NCBI RefSeq assembly: GCF_013388355.1
Contig: NZ_CP058246.1
Coordinates: forward strand, 1,116,001-1,180,000
DNA: 64,000 nucleotides
DNA from: Flavobacterium sp. LPB0248
Lineage (GTDB): Bacteria > Bacteroidota > Bacteroidia > Flavobacteriales > Flavobacteriaceae
Direction of reading: 5' to 3'
Notes under the pieces: model-generated
What the model saw: the letters and a program-made list of their open reading frames with translations, nothing else
What the model was told of the DNA's origin: nothing
Databases searched by the model: none
Shown here: one piece after another, positions 1 to 8,644 of the stretch
Layout: every line of letters starts with the position of its first letter
Position numbering within the stretch: position 1 is the first letter of the stretch
Program-made: the position numbers and the translations under genes

Positions 1-774
1 ATCTGACTCGATTCTTTTTTGAGCAAATTTCTTAGCTACAGCCGAAGTAATAGAAGAATCTAAACCTCCAGAAAGTAAAACTCCGTAAGGAACGTCACTC
101 ATTAATTGTCTGTGAACCGCAGCTTCCAACGCTTTTCTGATTTCTGGAATGCTAGTTTCGTTATCTTTTACTGCATCATATTCTGTCCAGTCTCTTTTGT
201 ACCATTGTACAAATTCACCGTCTTTACTTGATAAATAATGTCCTGGAGGGAATAATTCGATTTTTGTACAATATCCTTCTAAAGCTTTTAACTCAGAAGC
301 TACATAGAAAGTTCCGTGCTGATCCCAACCAATATATAATGGAATAATTCCCATGTGGTCACGAGCTACGAAATACTCGTCTTTATCAACATCATAAATT
401 GCGAAACCGAAGATTCCATTTAATTCATCAACAAAACTTACTCCTTTTTCTCTGTAAAGTGCTAAAATAACTTCACAGTCACTTTCAGTTTGAAAGTTAT
501 ATTTTCCTTCAAATTGTTTACGCAAATCTCTGTGGTTGTAAATCTCACCATTTGCAGCTAAAACTAGTTTTTTGTCTTCTGTAAATAAAGGCTGTTTTCC
601 TGAAGCTGGATCTACAATTGCCAAACGCTCATGAGAAAGAATCGCTTTATCATTGCTGTAAATTCCGCTCCAGTCTGGTCCACGGTGACGAATGATTTTT
701 GACATTTCTAATACTTGAGGTCTTAACGCTTCGGCTTTTTGTTTAAGATCAAAGGCACATACAATTCCACACAT
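1..774 (-). CDS. asnB: Asparagine synthase (glutamine-hydrolysing), 3' end cut by window
   Basis: Converts aspartate to asparagine using glutamine and ATP. The reading frame is open from an ATG at 774 to base 1, giving the first 258 residues; the rest of the synthetase domain lies outside the window. It begins Met-Cys-Gly-Ile-Val, so Cys2 becomes the N-terminal nucleophile of the class II glutaminase domain; RHRGPD and NGEIYNH follow as expected for that domain. The PPi-loop SGGLDSS sits at residues 235-241 and starts the ATP-binding half. No shift or stop is seen. It is transcribed away from its neighbour across a 500-bp repeat-rich gap. Family assignment is secure; the symbol is by family. 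Confidence 0.95.
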   Translation of the reverse strand, partial: MCGIVCAFDLKQKAEALRPQVLEMSKIIRHRGPDWSGIYSNDKAILSHERLAIVDPASGKQPLFTEDKKLVLAANGEIYNHRDLRKQFEGKYNFQTESDCEVILALYREKGVSFVDELNGIFGFAIYDVDKDEYFVARDHMGIIPLYIGWDQHGTFYVASELKALEGYCTKIELFPPGHYLSSKDGEFVQWYKRDWTEYDAVKDNETSIPEIRKALEAAVHRQLMSDVPYGVLLSGGLDSSITSAVAKKFAQKRIESD

Positions 775-1109
775 AATTTTATATTTTAATTCTTTAAATT
801 TTAATTTGATAGGGCAAAGATGTGATATTAGTTATAATTGAAAAACATAAACATTGATTTCAATTACAATTTAAAACCATAATTTGATTTTTACATATAA
901 AATGTAAAATTTAGAAGTAAAAATGAGCTTAAAACTTGAAAATTTTAATTTTGACTATAAAACTGGTTGAAAATTGAAAGTTTTAAGCAGTTTTTTGAGT
1001 TAATTTTTGAGTTATTCCATTACAAATGAAAGATTCGTAAAGAAGAGATAGAAAGTTGTTCTGAAATTATTGTTTATCTAGTGTTGCCTAGATTTTGAGT
1101 CTTACATCT

Positions 1110-1223
1110 CATCTTGACGAAAGAAAGATCACACAAGTAATTCCAAATGCTAGTTCGCCAATCTTTATCGAGTTTCTAGTGTGATCCTTCCTTCGTCAGG
1201 ATGACAAACTGTGTGGAATTACT
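1110..1223. repeat. Composite inverted repeat, dispersed Flavobacterium type
   Basis: Arm 1110-1134 pairs with 1179-1203 (25 nt, three mismatches). A second pair, AGTAATTCCA at 1136-1145 and TGGAATTACT at 1214-1223, is interleaved with the first rather than nested cleanly. The core CATCCTGACGAAGGAAGGAT recurs at 53934-53953, so it is a dispersed family, not a local accident. Confidence 0.75.
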
Positions 1224-1242
1224 TTATGTCTAATCTTTAGAG

Positions 1243-1275
1243 AACTTTGTCAAAGTTTGAAACTTTGACAAAGTT
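1243..1275. repeat. 33-bp perfect palindrome (16+1+16), possible terminator
   Basis: AACTTTGTCAAAGTTT, one base, then its exact reverse complement. It ends just downstream of the GreA-like gene stop (minus strand, 1293) and could terminate that transcript. A longer copy with the same core lies at 53885-53919. Confidence 0.8.
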
Positions 1276-1292
1276 GTTTATAGACCAATACA

Positions 1293-1742
1293 TTATTCAA
1301 CGCTTTGAATAGTATAATGCGTCTTGTTTATTTCAAACTGAAACCCAACTTTATTGCCCATTAAATGATTCCCCAAAGGAGATTGTGGAGAAAGCGCAAT
1401 GACATTAATTCCGTCAATTGTAATTTTAGGAAGTGCAACACTAACATACAGATAGATTCCGTTTGCTTTCACCAAACTTCCTAAAACAATATTTTCTGTC
1501 GTTTTTAGCGGATCTATCTTATCTAAAATTGCTTTTTGCTCTAAAGCTTCTTTTAATTTATTAGTCAATTTTTCTTGCTCGATATGCATCATTGACAAAG
1601 CCGTTTCATGCTTATCGCCTGCAGAACCTTTGGCATCATTTTTTGAATCTTCGGTCAAGCCCGAAATCATGTCTTTAAAAACATCTATTCGATCTTGAAC
1701 CATTTGAGTGTAGTGAGAATATATTTTTTCTTTGAAAGTCAT
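1293..1742 (-). CDS. GreA/GreB-family protein
   Basis: A 149-residue protein. The N-terminal ~85 residues are charged and helical, and the C-terminal part (IVLGSLVKANG...IALSPQSPLGNHLMGNKVG) matches the FKBP-like C-terminal domain of GreA/GreB. Such factors bind the RNA polymerase secondary channel and stimulate cleavage of backtracked RNA. The acidic tip residues of true GreA cannot be confirmed by eye, so it may be a divergent relative. I chose the ATG at 1742 (MTFKEKIYSHY); the ATG at 1775 would add 11 residues encoded by a low-complexity tract resembling the dispersed 'ctgaggtt...caaagg' repeat. Relatives in this genus are sometimes misnamed 3-oxoacyl-ACP synthase; nothing here supports that. 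Confidence 0.7.
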   Translation of the reverse strand: MTFKEKIYSHYTQMVQDRIDVFKDMISGLTEDSKNDAKGSAGDKHETALSMMHIEQEKLTNKLKEALEQKAILDKIDPLKTTENIVLGSLVKANGIYLYVSVALPKITIDGINVIALSPQSPLGNHLMGNKVGFQFEINKTHYTIQSVE

Positions 1743-1808
1743 TTTTTTTAAAGGTACTGAGGTTTTAAGGGACAAAGGTGCAAAGGTTTTCTTTCTTGGT
1801 CTAAATTT

Positions 1809-2339
1809 TTATTCGAAAAAAGCTTTTGGGTATACTACTTCTCCGCTTATCCCTTTTAAAGCATCTTCCGTTAATGCGATAACCATACAGTTTTCAGCCG
1901 GAACATCAAACGGCATTTTGATATTGTATTTTCTACAAAGTTCATATCCAAACCTCGGGTAATAATCTTGATGTCCTAATAAAATAACCGATTTGTAACC
2001 TAAGCTTTTTGCGATTTCATGTCCATGCAAAATGAGTTTAGAACCTATTCCTTTTCCTTGAAATTCAGGTAAAACCGAAACTGGAGCAAGTGCTAATGAA
2101 GGAAAGGTTTGCGATTCATTTTTTATCTGCAATTTAGTAAATAAAATATGTCCGACTATTTTATTATCCACTTCGGCAACGATTGACAATTCAGGAATAA
2201 AAGCTTCAGAATTCCTTAGTCTTTCTACCAAAAACTGTTCTTTATGGTCGCTGCATTCTTCCTTTTCGAAAGCTTTTTCAATCAAATGAAAAACACTTTC
2301 AAAATCGTTTTTATTTTCTTGACGTAATTTAATTTCCAT
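1809..2339 (-). CDS. GNAT family N-acetyltransferase (YhbS-like)
   Basis: A 176-residue protein with the GNAT fold: N-terminal beta-alpha segment (MEIKLRQENKNDFESVFHLIEKAF), central strand VGHILFT, then the acetyl-CoA motif LAPVSVLPEFQGKGIGSKLI (Q/RxxGxG/A) at about residues 85-105 and GHQDYYPRFGYE near 120-135. The LGHQDYYPRFGYELC block is characteristic of the YhbS/predicted acetyltransferase subgroup. The substrate is unknown; a small amine or protein N-terminus are both possible. It has its own gap of about 67 bp to the GreA-like gene and a 130-bp repeat-containing gap upstream. Confidence 0.85.
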   Translation of the reverse strand: MEIKLRQENKNDFESVFHLIEKAFEKEECSDHKEQFLVERLRNSEAFIPELSIVAEVDNKIVGHILFTKLQIKNESQTFPSLALAPVSVLPEFQGKGIGSKLILHGHEIAKSLGYKSVILLGHQDYYPRFGYELCRKYNIKMPFDVPAENCMVIALTEDALKGISGEVVYPKAFFE

Positions 2340-2360
2340 TTTATAAAATTAAAAAAAACA

Positions 2361-2408
2361 GCCACGAATTCACGAATCTACTCCAAAAAATTCATGAGTT
2401 CATGGCTG
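2361..2408. repeat. Inverted repeat of the 'agccacgaatt' family
   Basis: AGCCACGAATTCACGAAT and its partner ATTCATGAGTTCATGGCT form a hairpin of about 18 bp per arm with mismatches. A related, longer copy is at 27194-27282. It lies between the barrel gene's 3' end and the GNAT promoter and may act as a transcription boundary. Confidence 0.7.
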
Positions 2409-2472
2409 AAAAAAAAAGGCACATTCATTTAAAAATGTTTTTGTGCCTAAGTATCTTTATGGCAAAGATCTC

Positions 2473-4224
2473 TTAAAAATCAAATTTATAATTTGCGCCT
2501 CCTAAAACTTGGAATCCTTGTACAGGATAATTCAACCATTTTTCGTAAGCTTGATTTCCTATATTATTCAATTTCAACAAAAACGTTAATCTTTCATTGA
2601 ATTTATAACCTACATGAGCATTCGCGTCAAAATAGCTTTTTAAGGTAATTGGCGTAGCATCGATTCCTAAAGAAGTATTTGTCTGCATATCTTTTCTTTC
2701 TCCAACATAAAACACATTCAATCCTGCGTACCATTGCTTTGTAATATTAACGTCTAAAGTCGAACTTAATTTCATTGTTGGCAAATTCCAAGCTTCAACC
2801 ACATTGTCAGTATTGTAACTATTAAAAGTTCCGTTGATTCCAAAAGTTACATTTTGAGAAAAATCGGCTTTTAATTCTCCATAGAAACGGAACGTTCTAA
2901 TATCTTCATAAACTACTCCAAACGAGTTTCCGAAAGCATAATCTTCGTTTGTAACTACTTCTGTGTAATCATTTGCTTTAAACAGCGCTTTGTCTTTTTC
3001 ATTTAAATAAGAAGCAGTCACGTTATAATTTACATTGTTCGCCAGTTTCCCTTTTAATCCAGCAAAAACATTGTATTGTGTGCTCGATGGACGCATGTTT
3101 AATGTCGGAGACAAAAACGGATTTTCGGTCACAAAATCGGCATAAGAATTCTGATTTAAACCTCCGTTTACTCCAGTATAGAAAATCATTAAATCGCCAA
3201 CTAATTTATAAGAAGCATTTACCTTTGGATAGAAATAGAATTTATTGCCGCTATTTTCAGAATCTGCACTGTAGTAAATTCCAGCTCCTAATTCTAATGT
3301 CCACTCATTTTCATTAATCACAAAACTTGGTTCAATTCCAACATTGGTAAAACTGTATTTTAAAGCTTCTGTGTTATCTTGGAAATAATTATTTTTGAAA
3401 GAACCGCTTACGTGATCTACAATTACATTAGTTTTAATTGCCTGATCCATTACATCAACAGTAAAAGTCGGCTTTACATAAAATCTGTTTTCTGAAGAAG
3501 AATAACTGTCTGAAAAATGAGTAAATTTCGCAGAAAGCTTACTAAAAATACTTTCTGTAAATTCAGCATTTCCGCCAAGCCAAATTGTATTATAAGAATG
3601 ATCCGGATTAATGCTGTTTACCAAATCATAACGCTGATCTGGAATTGTAGAGCCAAAATCTGATGGAAGTCCGTACCAATTATAAATCTGGTTTTGATAT
3701 CCTAAATCAACGTTCCAGTTATTATCTCTGTTATTTTGACCGTAACCAACATTTATTGCAGTATCGTAAAATTCATCATTCAATTCCACATCTTTAATTC
3801 CGCCTTGAGAAGAGTGATGACGAAACATTCCCGCCACATAATCATTATTCCCTAAATCCTGATTTACGAATAATTCTCCGTTTAAAGTACCATAATTTCC
3901 AACTCCCACAGTCGCATAATTATTAAACAGTTTTTCTCTTTTAGCCTTCTCAACGCCTTCTGCTTTTCCTTTTGAAGGCGTAAAAGTAGAAGCCACAGGA
4001 ACAGACAAAATACTGTATTTAATAACTTCTTTCGGCTGATTACCGCTATCGTCAAGCGAAGGCGTTTCTTTCACTTTAAAAGCATCTGAAATAGTCGGCG
4101 AATAAGGTTTTACTACGTTTACAGTTTCGGTTCCAATGGTTTCATTTTTCTTTTGCGCAATCGAAAACTGAGCAGCAAATAACACTAACAAAATGATTAT
4201 TTTATGTCGGCAGTTTAATTTCAT
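2473..4224 (-). CDS. Outer-membrane beta-barrel protein, TonB-dependent-receptor-like
   Basis: A 583-residue exported protein: signal peptide (IIILLVLFAAQFSIAQ, cleavage near residue 23), a short periplasmic N-terminus containing GTETVNVVKPYSPTISDAFK, then about 450 residues of alternating amphipathic strands with aromatic girdles ending in the typical terminal strand GGANYKFDF. The C-terminal half resembles TonB-dependent receptor barrels (AHVGYKFNERLTFLLKLNNIGNQAYEKWLNYPVQG), but the protein is short for that family and no complete plug domain is visible. It lies downstream of phzF and the giant TPR gene on the same strand, and could work with the TPR protein; that link is inference. Confidence 0.75.
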   Translation of the reverse strand: MKLNCRHKIIILLVLFAAQFSIAQKKNETIGTETVNVVKPYSPTISDAFKVKETPSLDDSGNQPKEVIKYSILSVPVASTFTPSKGKAEGVEKAKREKLFNNYATVGVGNYGTLNGELFVNQDLGNNDYVAGMFRHHSSQGGIKDVELNDEFYDTAINVGYGQNNRDNNWNVDLGYQNQIYNWYGLPSDFGSTIPDQRYDLVNSINPDHSYNTIWLGGNAEFTESIFSKLSAKFTHFSDSYSSSENRFYVKPTFTVDVMDQAIKTNVIVDHVSGSFKNNYFQDNTEALKYSFTNVGIEPSFVINENEWTLELGAGIYYSADSENSGNKFYFYPKVNASYKLVGDLMIFYTGVNGGLNQNSYADFVTENPFLSPTLNMRPSSTQYNVFAGLKGKLANNVNYNVTASYLNEKDKALFKANDYTEVVTNEDYAFGNSFGVVYEDIRTFRFYGELKADFSQNVTFGINGTFNSYNTDNVVEAWNLPTMKLSSTLDVNITKQWYAGLNVFYVGERKDMQTNTSLGIDATPITLKSYFDANAHVGYKFNERLTFLLKLNNIGNQAYEKWLNYPVQGFQVLGGANYKFDF

Positions 4225-4234
4225 ATTTATATTA

Positions 4235-4363
4235 TTGTGTAAAATGTTGTTTGTAAAATGTAAAATGTGTTTTCAACCAATATTCTCTTTTCACATTTAC
4301 ATCTTTCTTTTCACATTTCACTTTTTACATTATCTAATTTTCTAATTATCTCAATTATCTAAT
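4235..4363. repeat. TGTAAAATGT-type repeat cluster
   Basis: Several copies of (T)GTAAAATGT and its complement ACATTTTAC/CACATTT, followed by four TCTAATT-type units (ctaattttctaattatctc). A related cluster lies at 5236-5315, so the phzF gene is bracketed by the same repeat. A partial copy is at about 59347. Confidence 0.6.
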
Positions 4364-4365
4364 TT

Positions 4366-5229
4366 CTAAGCTTCCCACTCTCCTTTAGCCACAAACTGAG
4401 CTTTTCCTCCTATTTTAATGTCGAATTGCTCTCCGTTTAGTTTCCCATCAAAATAGATCTCAGACGGACGGCCAATGTAATCTCCTTGATGATTTGTCAA
4501 TTCAAATTCAGGTTTATGATATTTTAATAAAAAGGCCTGCAAACAAGTACTAGCGCTTCCTGTTGCGGCATCTTCTACCAATTGATTATGTTCAATACAC
4601 AACATTCTACTAAACAATTTTTCTCCTTCTAAATAATAAAAGTATAAACCTCTATGATCTGTTTTGCAATGCTGTTTCATCCATTCATCAGCTTTATCTT
4701 TATCCAAAACCAAATTTTCTAAAGCTCTCTTACTGCTTAATCCAACCATTACAAAAGCACTTCCAGTTGTGACTTCCTGAATTGGAAACTGATTTTCGAA
4801 ATCACTTACTTTCAAGTTGCTGAAAAAAGTAAAATCTATTTTAGAAAAAGTGTCCCAAAACTTTGGCTGAGCTGCTTTTAGCCAAATCAAATCTTCGGTT
4901 TTATTAATTGCAATTGGTCCAATAGGAACTTCTAATTTTATTTCGTTAGGCGAATTTTCAAAAATCTTATTCATCAAAACCCAAGAAGTCCCAATTATTG
5001 GATGTCCCGCAAATTGCATTTCGTGAGCTGGGGTAAAAATTCTAATTTCTGCTTTGTTATTGGCTTTATCCAGTTTAGTTACAAATGTGCTTTCTGCAAA
5101 ATTAATTTCACGTGCCATCTGTTGCATTTGTGCTGTACTTAGATTTTCTGCATCCATAAAAACCGCCAGCTGATTTCCAGCATATTTTTTATCAGCAAAA
5201 ACATCAACTATATAAAAAGGTAAACTCAT
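4366..5229 (-). CDS. PhzF family isomerase/epimerase-like protein
   Basis: A 287-residue member of the PhzF/diaminopimelate-epimerase-fold family. Visible hallmarks are the opening strand PFYIVDVFADKKYAGNQLAVF, the catalytic Glu in REINFAESTFV (about residue 46), GHPIIGTSWVL (GHPT-type loop), and VEDAATGSASTCL in the second lobe. PhzF itself isomerises a phenazine precursor, but most relatives outside phenazine producers have unknown substrates, and there are no phenazine genes here. Flanked on both sides by the TGTAAAATGT repeat; length is normal. Confidence 0.88.
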   Translation of the reverse strand: MSLPFYIVDVFADKKYAGNQLAVFMDAENLSTAQMQQMAREINFAESTFVTKLDKANNKAEIRIFTPAHEMQFAGHPIIGTSWVLMNKIFENSPNEIKLEVPIGPIAINKTEDLIWLKAAQPKFWDTFSKIDFTFFSNLKVSDFENQFPIQEVTTGSAFVMVGLSSKRALENLVLDKDKADEWMKQHCKTDHRGLYFYYLEGEKLFSRMLCIEHNQLVEDAATGSASTCLQAFLLKYHKPEFELTNHQGDYIGRPSEIYFDGKLNGEQFDIKIGGKAQFVAKGEWEA

Positions 5230-5235
5230 TGTTTT

Positions 5236-5315
5236 TTCTTGTAAAATGTGATTTGTGAGATGTAAAATGTTTTTCGTTATTTTCTATTTCACAGAAAACA
5301 TTTCACTTTTCACTA
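5236..5315. repeat. TGTAAAATGT-type repeat cluster, second copy
   Basis: Contains TGTAAAATGTGATTTGTGAG and complementary CACTTTTCAC/CATTTCAC units. It separates phzF from the TPR gene and pairs in sequence with the cluster at 4235-4363. Confidence 0.55.
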
Positions 5316-5321
5316 CTTAAA

Positions 5322-8300
5322 CTATTTATTAATCGACGAATTTGTTTTAGACTCTTCCGATTTAATTGTTGTTAATTCTTTCTTCGCTTCTTCTACAACA
5401 TCTGGATAATCTGTAAAATTGTTGATTACGTTATCCAAAATATAAGTCGCCTGATAACTGTCTTTTAATCCGTAGAAGTTTTTCGCCATTAACACTAAAC
5501 CTTTTGCTCCATAATATTTATAAGCCGAATAGCTTTTTGCTAATTTCTGAACGGCAGTATTCGACGCATCATATTTTCCTTCTTTCGTTTTAAAATACGC
5601 ATCATAATACAACGCTTCTGCAGCTAATTCACCTTTAGAAGTGGTCAATAATTTAGCGTAAGCTGTTTTTGCTTTATCTTCATTTCCTGTTTGAATTGCT
5701 GCTCTTGCTACAATAATTTGCGCATCGGCTTTTACTCCAGCATCAGATTTTGCATTTTCCAAAACTTTATCGGCAGCGATAACAGAATTGTCATAATCCT
5801 TTTTATCATAATAACATTTCATCAGGTTTGCTTGTGCGAAAGTTTTATTCTGAGGATAATCGGCTTCACTTTCCAATCTGGTTAAAACTGGAATTGCTTT
5901 ATCACAATCTTTAGCTTTCAAATAAATCTGAGCCAATCTGTTTAAAGCCTGCTCTGTAAACTCATTTCTAGGCTGATCAATTACAAATTGGTAATTAGCA
6001 ATTGATTTCGTTTCAGAACCTTCTGCATAAGTCAGCTGTGCCAAATAGAAATTAGCTTCCAATGCGTGCATTCCGTTCGGGAATTTAGACACATAACCCG
6101 CGAAACCAGTAATTGCTTGTTTCGAATTATTTTGGCTGTATTGTTTAAAAGCTGCATCGTAAGTATCATTATCCAATTCAGCATCTGTAACGGCAACAAA
6201 ATCTAATGTACGAACCCAAGTTGCATATTCGTCTACTTTTCCAGAATCTACATAGATTAATCTTGCTGTGGCAACTGCTTCAAGAGCTTCCGGAGTTTTT
6301 GGAAATTCGGCAGCTACTTTTTTGAATTTTGTTAAAGCTTGTTCGTCACGATCAGAATTATAATAAATAAGACCTTGTCTTAAAATTGCTTTTGAAGTAA
6401 AAGATCCGTTTTTAAACTCCGAAATCAATTGATCGTAAGTTTTAATTGCCTGATCGTTTTTCTTTTCCGTGACATAAGTGTTTCCTAATTCGAACAAAGC
6501 ATCATCACGATAAGATGATTTTTTGTACATCTGAAGGAAATTATTCAATTCCTCTACTTTTTTATCATGTTTCGACATAAACCCAAAAGAAAGTGCTTTT
6601 TGGAACTGTGCGTAATCCGCATCTACGCCCTTTGCAGCAATTGCTTTTGAATATGCTTCGTTTGCCGCAGTATATTTTGAAGTTACAAAACGACAATCTC
6701 CTAAACGTAAATAAGAATCGTTTAAACGGTTTTTATCTGAAGGCGAATTATCAATCTGGGCTTGAAAAGAATTTGCTGCCTGATCGTAATCTTTCAGTTT
6801 AAAATAGGTGTAGCCAATATTATAATTGATGTTTTTATATTCGTCTGTAGATTTTGCCGCAGCCATTCCAGCAAATTGCTTGTACGTTAACAAAGCATTC
6901 TGCATGTCATCGTTTAGATATTCTGTTTCTGCTTTCCAGAATGTAGCACGAGCTGTAAACTCAGGTGTTTTTTGTTCGCTGATAGCACTTTTGAACATTT
7001 TACCCGCTTCTTGGTAATTATTTTCGTTATACAATTCCAATCCGTGATAAAAAAGCACTTTTTGGTACGCCGCTTTGTTTTCAGCAGTTCTGTTTTTCTC
7101 TAATAAAGCCAAAGCTTCTTTATAGTTTTTAGAAGAAATATAAGAATCCACCAATAATTTTTCTACTTCTGCACGGCTTGAATTATTTGGATATTTTTTA
7201 AGAAAATCCAATAAAATACCTGGAACAGCTTGATATGCATTTCCGATATCATAACTCAATTTAGCATAATTTAAAGCTGCATCTTCTTGAATTTGAGCAT
7301 TAAAATCCATTTCTGAAGCATTTTTGAAAGCATTTAAAGCTTCCTGCTTTTTTCCTGTATTTAAATAGCTTAATCCTAAATGGTAGTAGGCATTCTGCGC
7401 AACAAAATCTTTTCCTTCAATAATTTTATTGAATTGAGAAATTGCTTTTTCGTACTCTTTTTGCTCATAATATGCATAACCCAACTGATAGAAATCGGTG
7501 TTGTTCCATTTCCCTTTTTTGCCTGCATATTGCTCTAAATACGGAATTGCTTTTCCGTATTGTTTTAAATTGAAATAACTTTCTCCGATAATTTTATTCA
7601 GTTCCGATTTTTCAATATCGTTTGATTTATTCATGGCTACCAAACCTAAATCAATTGCTTTTTGGAAATTTCCTAATTTGAAATTCATATCGGCTTGATA
7701 GTACGACAGTTTTTCTTTGTATTTTTCTTCGCCCGAAACCTCATCAAAATATTTGGTAGCTTCTTTATAATCGTCGCCTTCATAAGCCATAAAACCTAAG
7801 TAATATTTGGCTTGAGAACCATATTCTTTAGAATTGACAACTTTATTAAAATAATTGGTGGCTTCTTTTTTCTTTTTAGCATTAAAATAGCTGTAGCCTT
7901 TCATGAAGTTAAACTTATCCGATTCGGTTTTACTCATGTAACTTTCGTCTACTTTATCAAACCATTGCAATGCTTTTGGGTAATTTCCCTGCTCAAAGAA
8001 AAATTGAGCAGCCTCAATGTAAGCCTGATTCTGTTTGGTGCTTGTCGGATAATCATTTACGAATTGTTCCACCAAAGCATCAGCATTTGCTTTGTTGGTT
8101 CTTATGGCAGAATTAGCAATATAAAAAGCACAGTCAGACTGTACTTCTTCATTTGTAGTATTGTTTTTTACTTTTTCAAAAATCAATTGAGCCGAAGCGT
8201 ATTGTTTGTCATTATATAAAGCCAGTGCTTTGTCAAAATCCTTTAATTCGTAAGTATAAATAGCCGATTTTTGTGCCGAGGCTATAGTCGAGGTAAGGAT

Positions 8301-8336
8301 AATTTGGAATAAAAAGAACCTGGAAAGTTTACGCAT
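5322..8336 (-). CDS. Large exported tetratricopeptide repeat protein
   Basis: A 1004-residue protein with a signal peptide (FFLFQIILTSTIASAQ) and then TPR/Sel1-like helical repeats along nearly its whole length, seen as recurring motifs such as YASAQLIFEKV, YPKALQWFDKV, YEKAISQFNKII, YDQAANSFQAQI and YDNSVIAADKVL at roughly 34-38-residue spacing. Export plus TPR solenoid suggests a periplasmic scaffold, perhaps for envelope or outer-membrane assembly. It shares strand and region with the barrel protein at 2473-4224. Similar exported TPR proteins are common in Bacteroidota; the precise role is unknown. A -7 box is just upstream. Confidence 0.85.
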   Translation of the reverse strand: MRKLSRFFLFQIILTSTIASAQKSAIYTYELKDFDKALALYNDKQYASAQLIFEKVKNNTTNEEVQSDCAFYIANSAIRTNKANADALVEQFVNDYPTSTKQNQAYIEAAQFFFEQGNYPKALQWFDKVDESYMSKTESDKFNFMKGYSYFNAKKKKEATNYFNKVVNSKEYGSQAKYYLGFMAYEGDDYKEATKYFDEVSGEEKYKEKLSYYQADMNFKLGNFQKAIDLGLVAMNKSNDIEKSELNKIIGESYFNLKQYGKAIPYLEQYAGKKGKWNNTDFYQLGYAYYEQKEYEKAISQFNKIIEGKDFVAQNAYYHLGLSYLNTGKKQEALNAFKNASEMDFNAQIQEDAALNYAKLSYDIGNAYQAVPGILLDFLKKYPNNSSRAEVEKLLVDSYISSKNYKEALALLEKNRTAENKAAYQKVLFYHGLELYNENNYQEAGKMFKSAISEQKTPEFTARATFWKAETEYLNDDMQNALLTYKQFAGMAAAKSTDEYKNINYNIGYTYFKLKDYDQAANSFQAQIDNSPSDKNRLNDSYLRLGDCRFVTSKYTAANEAYSKAIAAKGVDADYAQFQKALSFGFMSKHDKKVEELNNFLQMYKKSSYRDDALFELGNTYVTEKKNDQAIKTYDQLISEFKNGSFTSKAILRQGLIYYNSDRDEQALTKFKKVAAEFPKTPEALEAVATARLIYVDSGKVDEYATWVRTLDFVAVTDAELDNDTYDAAFKQYSQNNSKQAITGFAGYVSKFPNGMHALEANFYLAQLTYAEGSETKSIANYQFVIDQPRNEFTEQALNRLAQIYLKAKDCDKAIPVLTRLESEADYPQNKTFAQANLMKCYYDKKDYDNSVIAADKVLENAKSDAGVKADAQIIVARAAIQTGNEDKAKTAYAKLLTTSKGELAAEALYYDAYFKTKEGKYDASNTAVQKLAKSYSAYKYYGAKGLVLMAKNFYGLKDSYQATYILDNVINNFTDYPDVVEEAKKELTTIKSEESKTNSSINK

Positions 8337-8644
8337 TGTAATAATATTTAGTATTCAAATTTATCATTTTATACGGTTTATAACGAAACGTTTTGAGGTT
8401 TTATTATGAACAAATATTCGATACTAAACATTTAAGAGCATTATAAAAAAGGAATCTGAACCATAAGAGACATTATAAGTTATTCTAAGTTAGGAGCTTT
8501 TGACATATTAATTAAAATGAACTAAGGCTGATTATACGATTTAAATTTTCGTCCTTTTTCTAGAACTTTTCTTAAGAAATGATTGAAATTTATTTTGAAT
8601 ACAAGCGTTATCTTATTACTTTTACCATTCAAACCAATTTTATT
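8337..8644. other. Divergent intergenic region, TPR gene / ftsE
   Basis: 308 bp without a credible gene. It holds the minus-strand -7 box for the TPR gene (8356-8363). I found no TAnnTTTG match on the plus strand near ftsE, so its promoter is not visible. Confidence 0.5.
8356..8363 (-). promoter_or_regulatory. -7 box (TAAATTTG) of the TPR gene
   Basis: Minus-strand TAAATTTG matches the Bacteroidota -7 consensus TAnnTTTG. The predicted start of transcription is near 8349, a leader of about 13 nt before the ATG at 8336. The -33 element is not convincing by eye. Confidence 0.5.

Larger units (their letters stand above)
775..1292. other. 518-bp gene-free region with nested palindromes
   Basis: No credible ORF on either strand. 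The asnB-proximal half is plain AT-rich sequence that should hold the asnB promoter; a near match to the -7 box (CATCTTTG on the minus strand at about 815-822) is the best candidate. The other half (1110-1275) is made of inverted repeats, listed separately. Confidence 0.6.

Noticed and set aside
7812..8219. 135-codon frame antisense to the TPR gene
   Set aside because: Shadow frame produced by repeated TPR codons; no family features.
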